Shown: positions 32,942 to 42,050 of the stretch, piece after piece
Position numbering within the stretch: the stretch's first letter is position 1
Layout: each line of letters opens with the position of its first letter
Assembly: GCA_963820075.1 (NCBI GenBank)
Contig: CAWFYS010000003.1
Coordinates: forward strand, 62,001-126,000
Reading direction: 5' to 3'
From: Kumtagia sp963820075
GTDB lineage: Bacteria; Pseudomonadota; Alphaproteobacteria; Rhizobiales; Rhizobiaceae
Length of the DNA stretch: 64,000 nucleotides
Position numbers and translations under genes: made by a program
Notes under the pieces: generated by a model
Told to the model about the DNA's origin: nothing
The model's database searches: none
The model's input: only the letters and a program-made list of their open reading frames with translations

Positions 32942-34127
32942 ATGCTCCAGACGATTGCCGCCTTCGACCGCATGGGCGAGGAAAACGCCTTCGCCGTGCT
33001 TGCCCGCGCCACCGCGCTTGCGGCAGCCGGCAAGGACATCATCAATCTCGGCATCGGCCAGCCGGACTTCCGCACGCCGGAGCACATTGTCGAGGCGGCG
33101 ATCAAGGCGCTGCGCGACGGCCACCACGGCTACACGCCGGCGACCGGCCTTTTGGCGACCCGCGAGGCCGTGTCGCGCCGAACGCTGACTACCACCGGCG
33201 TCGAGGTTTCGCCGGAAAACATCATGATCCTGCCCGGCGGCAAGCCGACCATGTATGCGGCGATCATGATGTTCGGCGAGCCCGGCGCCGAAATTCTCTA
33301 TCCCGATCCGGGCTTTCCGATCTACCGCTCGATGATCGAGTTTACCGGCGCGACGCCGGTGCCGGTGCCGATCCGCGAGGCCAACGGCTTCGCCTTCTCG
33401 GCCGAGGAAACGCTCTCGCTGATCACGCCGAGGACGCGGCTGCTGATCCTGAATTCCCCGGCCAACCCGACCGGCGGCGTTACCCCGCGCGACGCGATCG
33501 AAAAGCTTGCAAAGGGGCTGGAGAACCACCCTGACGTGGCGGTGCTGTCGGACGAGATCTACGACGTCATGACCTATGACGGCGAGGCGCACTGCTCGCT
33601 GCTGCAATTCCCGGAACTGCGCGAGCGGCTGATCGTGCTCAACGGCTGGTCGAAGACCTGGGCGATGACCGGGTGGCGGCTTGGCTGGTCGATCTGGCCG
33701 AATTCGGAAGCCGGCGGCCGGCTCTACGACAAGGTGCGCAAGCTGGCGGTCAATTGCTGGTCCTGCGTCAACGCGCCGGCTCAATATGCCGGCATCGCTG
33801 CGATCGACGGCCCGCAGGACGCGGTTGCCGCCATGATGAAGGCCTTCGACCGCCGGCGAAAACTGGTGGTCGAGGGGCTGAATACACTGCCGGGCATATC
33901 ATGCATCACGCCGAAGGGCGCCTTCTACGCCTTTCCCAACATCTCAGGCGACCGGCTGGAAGGCGAAGGAACTCGCCTCGGCGCTGCTGGACCAGGCCGG
34001 CGTCGCCCTGATCGGCGGACCGGATTTCGGAATACTCGGCGAAGGCTATATCCGGCTGTCATACGCCAATTCGGAAGAGAATATTTCGCGCGCGCTGGAG
34101 CGGATAAGGGTGTTTTTGGAACGCTGA
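32942..34127 (+). pseudogene. Class I/II PLP aminotransferase, frameshifted near 33950
   Basis: About 395 codons. The N-terminal 335 residues are a well-formed fold type I aminotransferase: INLGIGQPDFRTPEHI, ILPGGKPTMYAAIMM, ILNSPANPTGG, LSDEIYDVMTYDG and the PLP Lys in LNGWSKTWAMTGWRLGW. At 33950 an extra G shifts the frame; omitting it continues FPNISGTGWKAKELASALL and then GPDFGILGEGYIRLSYANSEENISRALERIRVFLER with a TGA at 34125-34127. The correction needs one base and loses nothing. The substrate is not clear; similar proteins act on aspartate, methionine or branched amino acids. Functional status depends on whether the extra G is real. Confidence 0.75.
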
Positions 34128-34181
34128 AGCGACAGCGAACGGGAACGACTTTTGCGGCCTCTTCCGAATGGCGCAGTTTGC

Positions 34182-34919
34182 TCAGGCCAGATAGTCGTGC
34201 ACGACCTTGCCGAGGGGGAGCGTGAGATCGGCGATGATGTGGACCCCGGAGACGATTTCCAGCACCGGCAGCTCGGCAAGCGGCGCCAGGGCGTGGGAAA
34301 ACAGAGTAAGCTGGGCCGGTCCGGTCCATGCGCCCTTCAGATTGATATCCTCAAGCCGGTATTCGACCAGTTCGCAGACGCGCGCCGTGCCGTCGACATG
34401 CGGCAGGATCTTGAGCAGGAAATTGGGTGCCTTGAGAGAGGCTTCGACCGCGGCGAGGTCGGCCTGCTTGTGCTTGTAACCCATCGTGCCCACGGCGATC
34501 TGCAGCGGACCGTAATGAAGCGTGCCGACCAGCGTGTCGACTTCCGCCTTGAGCGTCGGCTCGGCGAGCTTCTTGGGAAAGCCCCATAGCTCGCGGCCGC
34601 CCGCGATCGGAGGATGGTCGTTGAGAAACATGCAATGCGTGTAGCCGCCCTTGCGGCCGTTGAACGACACGGGAATGACCTGTCCGCTCTCCGAGTAGTC
34701 GCCGAAGCCTGTCGAGTTCGGCATGCGGATGAATTCGAACTTCACCAGCGGGTCTTCGATCTCCAGCGGTGCCGGCACAAGCTCGCGCAGTTTCTGCGGA
34801 TCGGTACGGTAGGTGATGATCAGAAATTCGCGGTTGTAGAACCGGTAGGGGCCGATCGGGTAGGCCGGACTTGTCAGGGGCATCGCATATGCCCTCTGCC
34901 GCACTTCATCCTCGTTCAT
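34182..34919 (-). CDS. adc: Acetoacetate decarboxylase
   Basis: A 245-residue member of the acetoacetate decarboxylase family, which converts acetoacetate to acetone and CO2 through a Schiff base. The catalytic region is visible as GGRELWGFPKKLAEPTL, where one of the paired Lys forms the Schiff base, with upstream VPAPLEIEDPLVKFEFIRMPNSTGFG. Length fits. Downstream of it on the same transcript direction (upstream in gene order) is an SDR of the 3-hydroxybutyrate dehydrogenase type, an arrangement consistent with ketone-body metabolism. Confidence 0.88.
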   Translation of the reverse strand: MNEDEVRQRAYAMPLTSPAYPIGPYRFYNREFLIITYRTDPQKLRELVPAPLEIEDPLVKFEFIRMPNSTGFGDYSESGQVIPVSFNGRKGGYTHCMFLNDHPPIAGGRELWGFPKKLAEPTLKAEVDTLVGTLHYGPLQIAVGTMGYKHKQADLAAVEASLKAPNFLLKILPHVDGTARVCELVEYRLEDINLKGAWTGPAQLTLFSHALAPLAELPVLEIVSGVHIIADLTLPLGKVVHDYLA

Positions 34920-34951
34920 AGGCGTCGCTCTCCAATCTTGATCGGATTACC

Positions 34952-35707
34952 CTATCCCCTTCCCACGTAAGGCATTTTGGTTGCCATCACGGTCATGAAC
35001 AGCACGTTGGTGTCGAGCGGCAGGCTCGCCATGTGCAGCACGGCATCGGCGACGCGTTCGACGTCCATGGTCGGCTCCGCGGCCATCGTGCCGTTGGCCT
35101 GAGGCACGCCGACCGTCATCGGCCGCGCCATGTCGGTCAGCGCATTGCCGATGTCGATCTGGCCGCAGGCGATGTCGAAGGGGCGGCCGTCGAGCGCCAG
35201 GGTCTTGGTGAGGCCTGTAATGGCGTGCTTTGTCGCCGTGTAGGGCACCGACCCCGGACGCGGCGCATGCGCGGAGACCGAGCCGTTGTTGATGATGCGG
35301 CCGCCCATCGGCTGCTGGCGCCGCATGACGCCGAACGCGGCCCGCGCGCAGAGGAACGATCCCGTGAGGTTGACCGCGACGATGTCGTTCCACACCGAGA
35401 CGGGGATCTCGTCGATCAGGGTCGATTTGTAGCCCGATCCGGCATTGTTGAAGAGCAGGTCGACACGGCCGAAACGGTCGACCGCCGTCTTGAACAGGGC
35501 GTCTACCTCGTCCTGCTTCGTAATGTCGCAGGCAATGGCGAGCGCCCTCGCCTCGCCCGGCTCCGTCGCCGCGACCGCTTCGTCGAGGACGGCCTGCCGC
35601 CTGCCGCAGAAAACCGTGTTCCAGCCGTGGCGATGCAGGCTTGCGGCAACGGCCTTGCCGATACCCGTGCCCGCGCCGGTAACGATTGCTGTCTTGCCGC
35701 TGCTCAT
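34952..35707 (-). CDS. SDR family oxidoreductase (3-hydroxybutyrate dehydrogenase-like)
   Basis: A 251-residue SDR: NAD site IVTGAGTGIGKAVAASL, LLFNNAGSGYKS, catalytic Ser in IINNGSVSAHAP and YxxxK in SVPYTATKHAITGLTK. The start ATG at 35707 follows GGGAGACGAGGC. The gene is 32 bases upstream of adc in the same direction, so the pair is probably co-transcribed; the product could convert 3-hydroxybutyrate to acetoacetate, although SDR specificity cannot be read from sequence. The C-terminal VMATKMPYVGRG tail is short. Confidence 0.8.
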   Translation of the reverse strand: MSSGKTAIVTGAGTGIGKAVAASLHRHGWNTVFCGRRQAVLDEAVAATEPGEARALAIACDITKQDEVDALFKTAVDRFGRVDLLFNNAGSGYKSTLIDEIPVSVWNDIVAVNLTGSFLCARAAFGVMRRQQPMGGRIINNGSVSAHAPRPGSVPYTATKHAITGLTKTLALDGRPFDIACGQIDIGNALTDMARPMTVGVPQANGTMAAEPTMDVERVADAVLHMASLPLDTNVLFMTVMATKMPYVGRG

Positions 35708-35755
35708 GCCTCGTCTCCCGGTCACGCGGCAAAGCTACACGAGAGCCGGCCAGAC

Positions 35756-35783
35756 AAAAAGGGCGGTCATTGGCGACCGCCCC
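35756..35783 (-). terminator. Rho-independent terminator after the DUF533 gene
   Basis: On the minus strand, GGGGCGGTC-GCCAAT-GACCGCCC forms an eight- to nine-base GC-rich stem followed by TTTTTG. It lies between the DUF533 stop (35909) and the start of the SDR-adc pair (35707), the right place to end transcription of DUF533. Confidence 0.8.
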
Positions 35784-35908
35784 AATCTGGATCACGCCTT
35801 GGGAGGAGAGAGCGGACCCGACTGCCAGAATTATGCGCCTCAAGGGTTAACTGAGCGTTAACGCCCTTTGCCGGCTTGCTTGTCGGAATGCAGGCTGGCT
35901 TGCGCGGG

Positions 35909-36667
35909 CTACCAGCGCGGATTGACGCTGGGATTGGTGGATGCCGGCGCGGCTGCCGGCGTTGGCTGGGGTGCCTTGGCTGCCGAGACCGTGGCTTCGA
36001 CATGGTCGATAAGGGCATCGGGCAGTCCAAGCCGGCCGGCAAGCAGGTCGAGATAGCCGCGCTCGGCGCGCGAATTGGCATCGACCGCCAGCCGCGACGC
36101 GGTATAGAGCTCGACTTTCTGCTCCTCGGTCTTGGCCGCCGCCGTGAGCGTGTCTAGATCGAGCGGCGCGTCGAGTTCCGCCATCAGGAACTGTTCGGCA
36201 TCCGCCCCGATTCCCGCCAGGCTGAGCTTGCCGGCGATCTTTTGCCGTTCCGCCTCGTCGATATGCCCGTCCGCCTTCGCCGCCGAAATCATGGCGCGGA
36301 TCAGGGTGAGCGTGAACTCGCCCTCGCCTTGCGGCGCTTGATCGGGATGGAAACCTGTGTCGGAGGGCGGCGGCAGCAGTTCCGGCTGCGCTTCCGGCAC
36401 CTTGGTCGGCTGCTGGCCGGCCTGGTAGTTCTTGTACGCCTGGTAGGCGAGCCCGCCAATGGCCGCGAGCCCGCCCAGCGTGGCGGCCTTGCCGGTTACA
36501 CTGCGGCCGGTCTGGGTCCCGAGCAGCACAGCCACGAGCGCGCCGGTGGCCAGCGGATTGTCCTTCGCCATCTGAGCAGCCTTGCCGGCGCCGTCGCGGA
36601 CGGTCGAAGTGGTCCCGGGAACGTTGGAACCGAGCAGATCGTTCAGCAGCTTCTTGGGGTCGAACAT
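35909..36667 (-). CDS. DUF533 family membrane-associated protein
   Basis: A 252-residue protein with the DUF533 layout: MFDPKKLLNDLLG at the N-terminus, a glycine/alanine-rich membrane segment (LATGALVAVLLGTQTG...LGGLAAIGGLAYQAYKNYQ), a Pro/Gln-rich linker, then a TerB-like helical domain (LIRAMISAAKADGHIDEAERQKIAGKL...EQFLMAEL). TerB-like domains bind metal through acidic residues such as DGHIDEAE. Function is unknown. ATG at 36667 is used because GGAGG lies five bases upstream; the preceding ATG is in frame but too close to it. Confidence 0.8.
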   Translation of the reverse strand: MFDPKKLLNDLLGSNVPGTTSTVRDGAGKAAQMAKDNPLATGALVAVLLGTQTGRSVTGKAATLGGLAAIGGLAYQAYKNYQAGQQPTKVPEAQPELLPPPSDTGFHPDQAPQGEGEFTLTLIRAMISAAKADGHIDEAERQKIAGKLSLAGIGADAEQFLMAELDAPLDLDTLTAAAKTEEQKVELYTASRLAVDANSRAERGYLDLLAGRLGLPDALIDHVEATVSAAKAPQPTPAAAPASTNPSVNPRW

Positions 36668-36778
36668 CATAGCCTCCGCATTTCGGGACCCGTCTCTTCG
36701 CGGGCATGCCGCTTCAAGCACAATTAGGCAGGACATGCGACAATGCAATGTCCGTTCACCGAGCCCGAAAAGCGGCGG

Positions 36779-37708
36779 TCAGGCGCCGATCGGAAAGGCG
36801 AGCCCGCGCGCCTCGGCGCGTTCAACCTGACGCTGACGCTCGGCGTAGCGCGCGCGGTCCTTGTCGGTGCGCCGGTCGTGGCAGTGCTCACAGGAGATTC
36901 CCTGCCGGTATTTCGGCGAACGGCGTTCCTCCGGCGTAACCGGCATGCGGCAGGCACGGCAAAGCTCCGCCTCGCCTGCGGCGAGGCCATGCGTCACCGC
37001 GACACGCTCGTCGAACACGAAGCACTCGCCCCGCCACAGACTTTGGCTGGCCGGCACCGCCTCCAGATATTTCAGGATGCCGCCCTTGAGGTGGAACACC
37101 TCCTCGATACCCAGCGACTTTACGTAGGCCGTCGCCTTTTCGCAGCGGATGCCGCCGGTGCAGAACATCGCCACCTTGCGGCCGCTCAGTTCATCTCGAT
37201 GCGACCGCGCCCATGCGGGAAAATCGCGAAAGCTGCGCGTGCCGGGGTCCACAGCGCCCGCGAAAGTGCCCAGCCGGATTTCGTAGTCGTTGCGCGTATC
37301 GACTATCACCGTTTCAGGATCGCAGATCAGCTCGTTCCATGCGCTGGCATCGACATAGGTGCCGGCGCTGGCGGTGGGATCGATGCCCGCGACGCCCATC
37401 GTCACGATCTCGCGCTTCAGCCGAACCTTCATGCGATGGAAAGGCATTTCACGGGCCGAACTGTATTTCACATCCAGGCCCGTCACTTCGGGAACGCCCT
37501 CCAGACGGCCGATCAGGGCGGCGACAGCGTCCGGGGTGCCGGCGACCGTGCCATTGATACCCTCCGGCGCCAGCAGCAGCGTCCCTTTGATGCCATGCCC
37601 GCGGCAGAAGGCGGCGAGCGGCGCGCGCAGGTCCTCGAAGCCGTCGAGCCGGCAGAAGCGATAGAGCGCCGCAACGCGGAATTCCGGCTGGAGGGGGGAT
37701 AGATTCAT
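36779..37708 (-). CDS. trhO: tRNA uridine(34) hydroxylase (rhodanese-related, TrhO/YceA)
   Basis: A 309-residue rhodanese-domain protein of the YceA/TrhO family, which hydroxylates U34 of several tRNAs to 5-hydroxyuridine. An N-terminal ferredoxin-like region (KGTLLLAPEGINGTVAGTPDAV) is followed by the rhodanese domain with the catalytic Cys in MFCTGGIRCEKATAYVKSLG, and a C-terminal four-Cys segment (CRACRMPVTPEERRSPKYRQGISCEHC) that probably binds zinc. Start ATG at 37708, after GGAGGGGGGA. The family call is secure. Confidence 0.92.
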   Translation of the reverse strand: MNLSPLQPEFRVAALYRFCRLDGFEDLRAPLAAFCRGHGIKGTLLLAPEGINGTVAGTPDAVAALIGRLEGVPEVTGLDVKYSSAREMPFHRMKVRLKREIVTMGVAGIDPTASAGTYVDASAWNELICDPETVIVDTRNDYEIRLGTFAGAVDPGTRSFRDFPAWARSHRDELSGRKVAMFCTGGIRCEKATAYVKSLGIEEVFHLKGGILKYLEAVPASQSLWRGECFVFDERVAVTHGLAAGEAELCRACRMPVTPEERRSPKYRQGISCEHCHDRRTDKDRARYAERQRQVERAEARGLAFPIGA

Positions 37709-37879
37709 GGGAATGCCCGTAACCCCTTCAAAACGACATTTCAAGAGAGGCCACGATTTGCACGGCTTCGCGGATAAGTTGCGGCCGCCAGGCCGCTTCA
37801 GTCCAGGTAGCGCTCCGGCGATTTGTTCCCACCGTCCGTTTCTCGTCCAGACTCCGGTGATTGAAGGAGTTCCGGGCCG

Positions 37880-38476
37880 ATGTTCACCCAAGAGACCATT
37901 TCGGAAATCACGGCGGTCGCCCGCGAAATCGGCATCGAGCCGGCCGCGCTCCTCGCGGTGGCGGAAGTCGAAAGCGGCGGCAAGGCCTTCGCCAGCGTCG
38001 AAGGCCGGCTCGAACCGCTCATTCGCTTCGAGGGGCACTATTTCGACCGGCGGCTGACACCCGCCAAACGCGAGGCGGCCCGCCGGGAAGGGCTTGCCTC
38101 GCCGCTTGCCGGCGCGGTGATCAACCCGCGCATGCAGGCGGCGCGTTGGAAGCTGCTTGCCCGCGCCGCGGCGATCGACCGCAAGGCCGCCCTCGAATTG
38201 GTGTCGTGGGGCCTCGGCCAGGTTATGGGCGCGCATTGGGCCTGGCTCGGCTATGCCAGCGTCGAAGCCCTGGCCGGCGAGGCCCGCGACAGCGTGGCCG
38301 GGCAGGCGCGGCTGATGGCGCGCTATATCGGCAAGGCCGAACTGCAGGCAGCCCTGGCCGGCCACGATTGGCACGCTTTCGCGCGCGGCTACAACGGTCC
38401 GGCCTACCGGCGCTTCGGCTATCACACCAAGCTGGCCGCCGCCTACAAGCGTCACGCCGCTTCACAGTCTCACTAA
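37880..38476 (+). CDS. N-acetylmuramidase-domain protein
   Basis: A 198-residue protein with the N-acetylmuramidase fold (PF11860), usually a phage endolysin or secreted peptidoglycan hydrolase. The catalytic Glu is likely in LAVAEVESGGKAF, followed by RFEGHYFDRRLTP, then SWGLGQVMGAHWAWLGY and a final YNGPAYRRFGYHTKLAAAY. No signal peptide is seen, as in phage lysins, and no other phage gene is near, so this is a single captured domain or a cytoplasmic enzyme. A family B repeat begins directly after the stop. Confidence 0.82.
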   Translation: MFTQETISEITAVAREIGIEPAALLAVAEVESGGKAFASVEGRLEPLIRFEGHYFDRRLTPAKREAARREGLASPLAGAVINPRMQAARWKLLARAAAIDRKAALELVSWGLGQVMGAHWAWLGYASVEALAGEARDSVAGQARLMARYIGKAELQAALAGHDWHAFARGYNGPAYRRFGYHTKLAAAYKRHAASQSH

Positions 38477-38635
38477 GCAGGTTCCGGAAAAGCGTGTCAC
38501 GGTTTTCCGACAGAAACCTGCGACAAAACAAGAGGCTAAGCAGGCGAAGCGTGGGCGAAGCCACGCAAGTCTGCTTAGACCGCAAAAGCCCCGGCCTCCT
38601 CGCAGCCGTCGCCGACGGGGCTCCCGACGGCTGCG
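38477..38635 (+). repeat. Dispersed repeat, family B copy 2, with a downstream hairpin
   Basis: The unit at 38477-38582 starts CAGGTTCCGGAAAAGCG and passes through GAGGCTAAGCAGGCGAAGC to the CACGCAAGTCTGCTTAGACC end. It has an internal GTGGGCGAAGC insertion compared with the other copies. Just beyond, CGCAGCCGTCG (38601-38611) and CGACGGCTGCG (38625-38635) form an exact 11-bp stem with a 13-base loop. Confidence 0.8.
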
Positions 38636-38819
38636 GCCGATAGTCCAAGCAAGCCGGACGAATAGCGTTCTAACGCAACCGGCCATTTTCCGCGCCGGCC
38701 GCGTGGTTTGATCACCTCGGCCGGCAAGTGACATGGACTTGGCCGACCCGCTTTGCTAAATCGGTTGAAGTCCGGAATGGTAACTGAACCATCCGCCGTT
38801 GAGCAAATCGGATCTTTCA

Positions 38820-39461
38820 ATGTCACAGAAAACCGACCATCTCCTGTCGCTTCTCGATGGCCAGCCGGTCATTCCCGTCCTCAAGATCGACAATGTCGAG
38901 GACGCCGTGCCGCTGGCCCGCGCGCTGGCGCGGGGCGGGCTGAAGGTGATCGAGATAACGCTGCGCACCGAGAGCGCCCTGGAAAGCATCCGCCGCGCGG
39001 CGGCCGAGGTGCCGGAGGCGGTCGTCGGCGCCGGAACGATCCTCGACGGCGCGCAGTTCGATCAAGCCGCCAGGGCGGGCTCCCGCTTCATCGTAAGCCC
39101 CGGTGTCACGCAAGGTCTGCTCTCGGCCGCGTCCGGCAGCGAGGTCCCGCTGCTGCCCGGTGCGATCACGCCGGGTGAAATCATGACCGCCCGCGAGGCC
39201 GGTCTCGACTTCCTCAAGTTTTTTCCGGCCGAACAGGCCGGCGGCGTTGCGTTCCTGAAATCCTTGGCTTCGCCATTCGCCGGCATACGCTTTTGCCCCA
39301 CGGGCGGCGTCACTCAAAAGAACGTGAAGGACTATTTGTCGCTGCCGAACGTCATCTGCGTCGGCGGCTCGTGGGTGGCGCCCGACGATCTCGTCAAAGC
39401 GAAGGACTGGGCCGCGATCGAGGTCCTGGCGCGCGAGGCGGTCACGCAGGGCAAAGGTTAG
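38820..39461 (+). CDS. eda: 2-dehydro-3-deoxy-phosphogluconate (KDPG) aldolase
   Basis: A 213-residue class I aldolase that splits KDPG to pyruvate and glyceraldehyde 3-phosphate in the Entner-Doudoroff pathway. Active-site residues are seen: Glu in KVIEITLRTESAL and the Schiff-base Lys in LDFLKFFPAEQAGG; the phosphate-binding region is FCPTGGVTQKN. No edd or glucose-6-phosphate dehydrogenase gene is adjacent. A TTG at 38799 is an alternative start; ATG at 38820 is used. It is flanked by repeats on both sides. Confidence 0.9.
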   Translation: MSQKTDHLLSLLDGQPVIPVLKIDNVEDAVPLARALARGGLKVIEITLRTESALESIRRAAAEVPEAVVGAGTILDGAQFDQAARAGSRFIVSPGVTQGLLSAASGSEVPLLPGAITPGEIMTAREAGLDFLKFFPAEQAGGVAFLKSLASPFAGIRFCPTGGVTQKNVKDYLSLPNVICVGGSWVAPDDLVKAKDWAAIEVLAREAVTQGKG

Positions 39462-39720
39462 AGCAAGTTGCGGTTGGATTGAATCATTCTGTTTCTCGGA
39501 CGGCGCGGCGATCCACCAGGAGGGTCGCGAGGGTCGTACCGGTGGTACGGCCGAGCGAGCCGACGCCGTGGGCGCCCGCCGCCCGGAAACCCGGAGGGCC
39601 GGGCCGGTTTGGGGCAAATCCATCGGGCTTCGGCTCGGCCGTACCACCGGTACGACCTTCGCCGTGACCTTGACCCAAACCGTCGTCGGCAGAATGGTTC
39701 AATCCAATCGCAACTTGCTC
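39461..39720. repeat. 260-bp double palindrome with perfect 25-bp inner arms
   Basis: Outer arms 39461-39491 and 39690-39720 are complementary over 31 bases with a few mismatches. Inside, a second pair at 39532-39556 and 39633-39657 is exactly complementary over 25 bases (core GTACCGGTGGTACGGCCGAGC). The nested arms suggest a transcript folding into one long hairpin or a DNA cruciform. It begins at the last base of the eda stop codon. Confidence 0.85.
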
Positions 39721-39778
39721 TACGGCCAATCTTTTTTCCCGCGCCTGGACGCCTTCTTCCACACATCCGAGAAAATCA

Positions 39779-39813
39779 AAAAAGGCGCCGGACAAGCCGG
39801 CGCCTTTTGTTTT
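39779..39813. terminator. Bidirectional Rho-independent terminator
   Basis: AAAAAAGGCGCCGG-ACAAG-CCGGCGCCTTTTGTTTT is an eight-base perfect stem with A-rich and T-rich flanks. It lies between the plus-strand eda region and the minus-strand DUF882 gene and would stop transcription from both sides. Confidence 0.9.
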
Positions 39814-39834
39814 CGAGCAACGGTCCCGCCGCTT

Positions 39835-41775
39835 CTATTCGAACCGCGCGACCGAAAGAAACTCGACGGCCTTGCCGCTAAAACGGTTGATGTCGGGCGT
39901 GGCCTCGCCACCCTTCTTGAAACCGGCCGTATAGACCGCCTGCGGCGCCGTGACGACGGCGTTATAGGCAAAGGACGGGGCCGTGGTGCTCTGGGTGACG
40001 TTCGTCACATAGTCCTTGCCGAGAACCCAGCGCGCCGCCCTGGGCTCGGCCGCCTTCACCCTGACCTTGCGATCCGGGCGCGCGTCGCCCGCCGTGGCGC
40101 GTGCCGTCTTGCGGGTCGTCTTGACGCCAGGTGACGCAACCGGCCGCGGATCCACGCCCGCGGCGACCGTCCGACCTTGCCCGGAGACCACGTCGTTGGC
40201 GAGCGCGGCGACACGGGCATTGTTCGCCTTGATCGCCGCGGCGATGGCGGCGCGCTTGTCCGCGCTCCGCGGGTCCTCCGACAACCCCTGCTGCTCCGTT
40301 GCCGCCGCCATATCCATTTCCGGACCGTTGGCCGGGCGCCCGAAAGGCAGCGGCACGGCGGCGGCGTCGCTCGCCGTCATCGTATCGCGGTCCGCCGACG
40401 CGAGCGCCAGCAGGATCTCATCCTGAGGCTTGGACGCGGCGTCGGACTTACCGAGATCCGGACGCGGTGTCGGCAGCGGCACATTGAACGCCATCTCGGC
40501 TGGCTGCCCCGCCTCTGCGTCGAGGGGCTGCCCCGCGAGCTCCGGCGGAGGCGGCTGCGGCATGCCGAAGGGAACGGCGGCGGGCGTTTCGGTGACCGAA
40601 GCCGTGGCCATGTCGGCAATGCCGGCCTCGTCATTGGAACGCGGGGCATGAGCCGGAAGCGGTATGGCGCGCATCGGCAGCGACGCGATGATCGCCTCGG
40701 GCGTCAGCGGCGTTTCCTCGCCCGGCCCCTCAGGCTTCGCGGCAACCGGCAGCTCGGCGCGATTGGCGTCCTGTGGCGAGACGATCTGAATGCCCGGCGC
40801 CTTCCGCTGCGGCGCCGGCTTGGCCTCCAGTTTGGCCACCTGTTTGGCTTCCGGCTTGGCTTCCTGCTTTGCCGCCGTCATGACCTGGGGCTTCGCCCGC
40901 TCGATCTTCGCCGCCGGAGCCGGAGCGGCGCCTTCCTCATCCTCGTCCTCGCCGCCGCCGAACAGCGCCGCGAGCAATCCCTTGGACGGTCTGCTGCCGC
41001 CTGAACCGGCCAGCGCCATCGCGACGGTGCCATTCTTCTTGCGCGCCTGATAGGAGGCGACCGCCTGTTCGAAACCAGGCAGGGGCTTTCCGTCGCTCGG
41101 CACATGCAAGGTCTTGCCGTTCGGGAACATGGCCACGAGTTCGCGGCGGCTCATGCGGGGCCAGTGGCGCACATTGCCGACATCCATATGCACGAAGGGC
41201 GAACCGGAGCGCGGATAGTAGCCGACGCCGCCGATCTGCATCTTCATTCCAGCTTCGCGCAGCCTCCTGAGGCTGACGCCGGGAATGAAGAAATCCATCG
41301 CCCTGCCGAGCATATGCTGGCTTTTCCTGGCCACGCCCTTGCTGCGGCTGCGCAGCATCGAGTTCGTGGCCGGCGAACGGTAGCCCGACACGACATGGAT
41401 ATAATCCCGCGCGCCGACGGACCTGTAGACGGACCAGACGAGGTCGATCAGGCGCGGATCCATCCTGGTCGGCTCGTTGCGGCGCCAGTCCCGAACTATC
41501 TGACTGATCCTGCGCAAACCGGCCTGATCGTAGCGCCCGTTGCGCTTGAAGACGATTTCAGCCTTCTCGCCGGTGTGGGTGAAATAGAGCTTGAGGGAGC
41601 GTGTTTCCGCGCCGGCCGAACCGGCCCCGGACAAGACCGCGCACAGCACGATCCCCAGTCCGACAAGCCAACTGATCCAGCGGGTGTTTTGGTGGGCTCG
41701 CCGGTATTTGTGTTGCTCGATTCTGATCAAATCAAAAGGCCTTGTAGTCTGCCGTTTGTCCCCGGATTTGAACAC
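39835..41775 (-). CDS. DUF882/M15-type peptidase domain protein with a long Pro/Ala-rich tail
   Basis: A 646-residue protein. After a basic N-terminus and a hydrophobic segment (about residues 33-54, ending GAGSAGA) comes a DUF882/YcbK-type zinc peptidase domain (about residues 60-225): VVSGYRSPATNSMLRSRSKGVARKSQHMLGRAMDFFIPG and GVGYYPRSGSPFVHMDVGNVRHW carry the expected His and Asp ligands. This is a murein endopeptidase class. The remaining 400 residues are low-complexity Ala/Pro/Lys-rich (for example KQEAKPEAKQVAKLEAKPAP) and probably span or bind peptidoglycan. The first in-frame ATG was chosen; the tail makes exact boundaries uncertain. Confidence 0.82.
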   Translation of the reverse strand: MFKSGDKRQTTRPFDLIRIEQHKYRRAHQNTRWISWLVGLGIVLCAVLSGAGSAGAETRSLKLYFTHTGEKAEIVFKRNGRYDQAGLRRISQIVRDWRRNEPTRMDPRLIDLVWSVYRSVGARDYIHVVSGYRSPATNSMLRSRSKGVARKSQHMLGRAMDFFIPGVSLRRLREAGMKMQIGGVGYYPRSGSPFVHMDVGNVRHWPRMSRRELVAMFPNGKTLHVPSDGKPLPGFEQAVASYQARKKNGTVAMALAGSGGSRPSKGLLAALFGGGEDEDEEGAAPAPAAKIERAKPQVMTAAKQEAKPEAKQVAKLEAKPAPQRKAPGIQIVSPQDANRAELPVAAKPEGPGEETPLTPEAIIASLPMRAIPLPAHAPRSNDEAGIADMATASVTETPAAVPFGMPQPPPPELAGQPLDAEAGQPAEMAFNVPLPTPRPDLGKSDAASKPQDEILLALASADRDTMTASDAAAVPLPFGRPANGPEMDMAAATEQQGLSEDPRSADKRAAIAAAIKANNARVAALANDVVSGQGRTVAAGVDPRPVASPGVKTTRKTARATAGDARPDRKVRVKAAEPRAARWVLGKDYVTNVTQSTTAPSFAYNAVVTAPQAVYTAGFKKGGEATPDINRFSGKAVEFLSVARFE

Positions 41776-41896
41776 CGGATGCGGAGATTCGTTGAGATTC
41801 CTCGCATTCGAATATCGATCCTAATGGTTAATCACAACTTATTGAAGCCGAATTGCGGTAAGACCGTGGCGACATGCCGCCTAAAATCGGCATGCG

Positions 41897-41920
41897 CACA
41901 GCATGGTTAACAATGCTGTG
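41897..41920. repeat. Short perfect hairpin upstream of the DUF882 gene
   Basis: CACAGCAT (41897-41904) and ATGCTGTG (41913-41920) are exact complements around GGTTAACA. It sits in the 367-base gap between two minus-strand genes (41776-42142), which otherwise holds only a family B repeat and AT-poor sequence without a visible gene. It could be a regulator site for the DUF882 gene or a transcript end for the upstream gene. Confidence 0.5.
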
Positions 41921-42050
41921 TCGCCGCCCACGCCGCGCCCGCCGCCGTTAACCACCCCAGCCGCGCCAGCTTGGCCTTGCCCGCCTAGCCTATTGTTTTA
42001 GCTAGCATTTTTCTGAGAGAAACCCGCAGGTGCACATCCGCGAAAACCAC

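Noticed and set aside
36749..36778. Possible small gene between DUF533 and trhO.
   Set aside because: The 111-base gap between the two start/stop sites contains no frame with a ribosome-binding site or recognisable sequence.
37880..38476. Muramidase gene as sign of a prophage.
   Set aside because: No other phage genes, integrase or attachment repeats lie nearby; housekeeping genes flank it on both sides.
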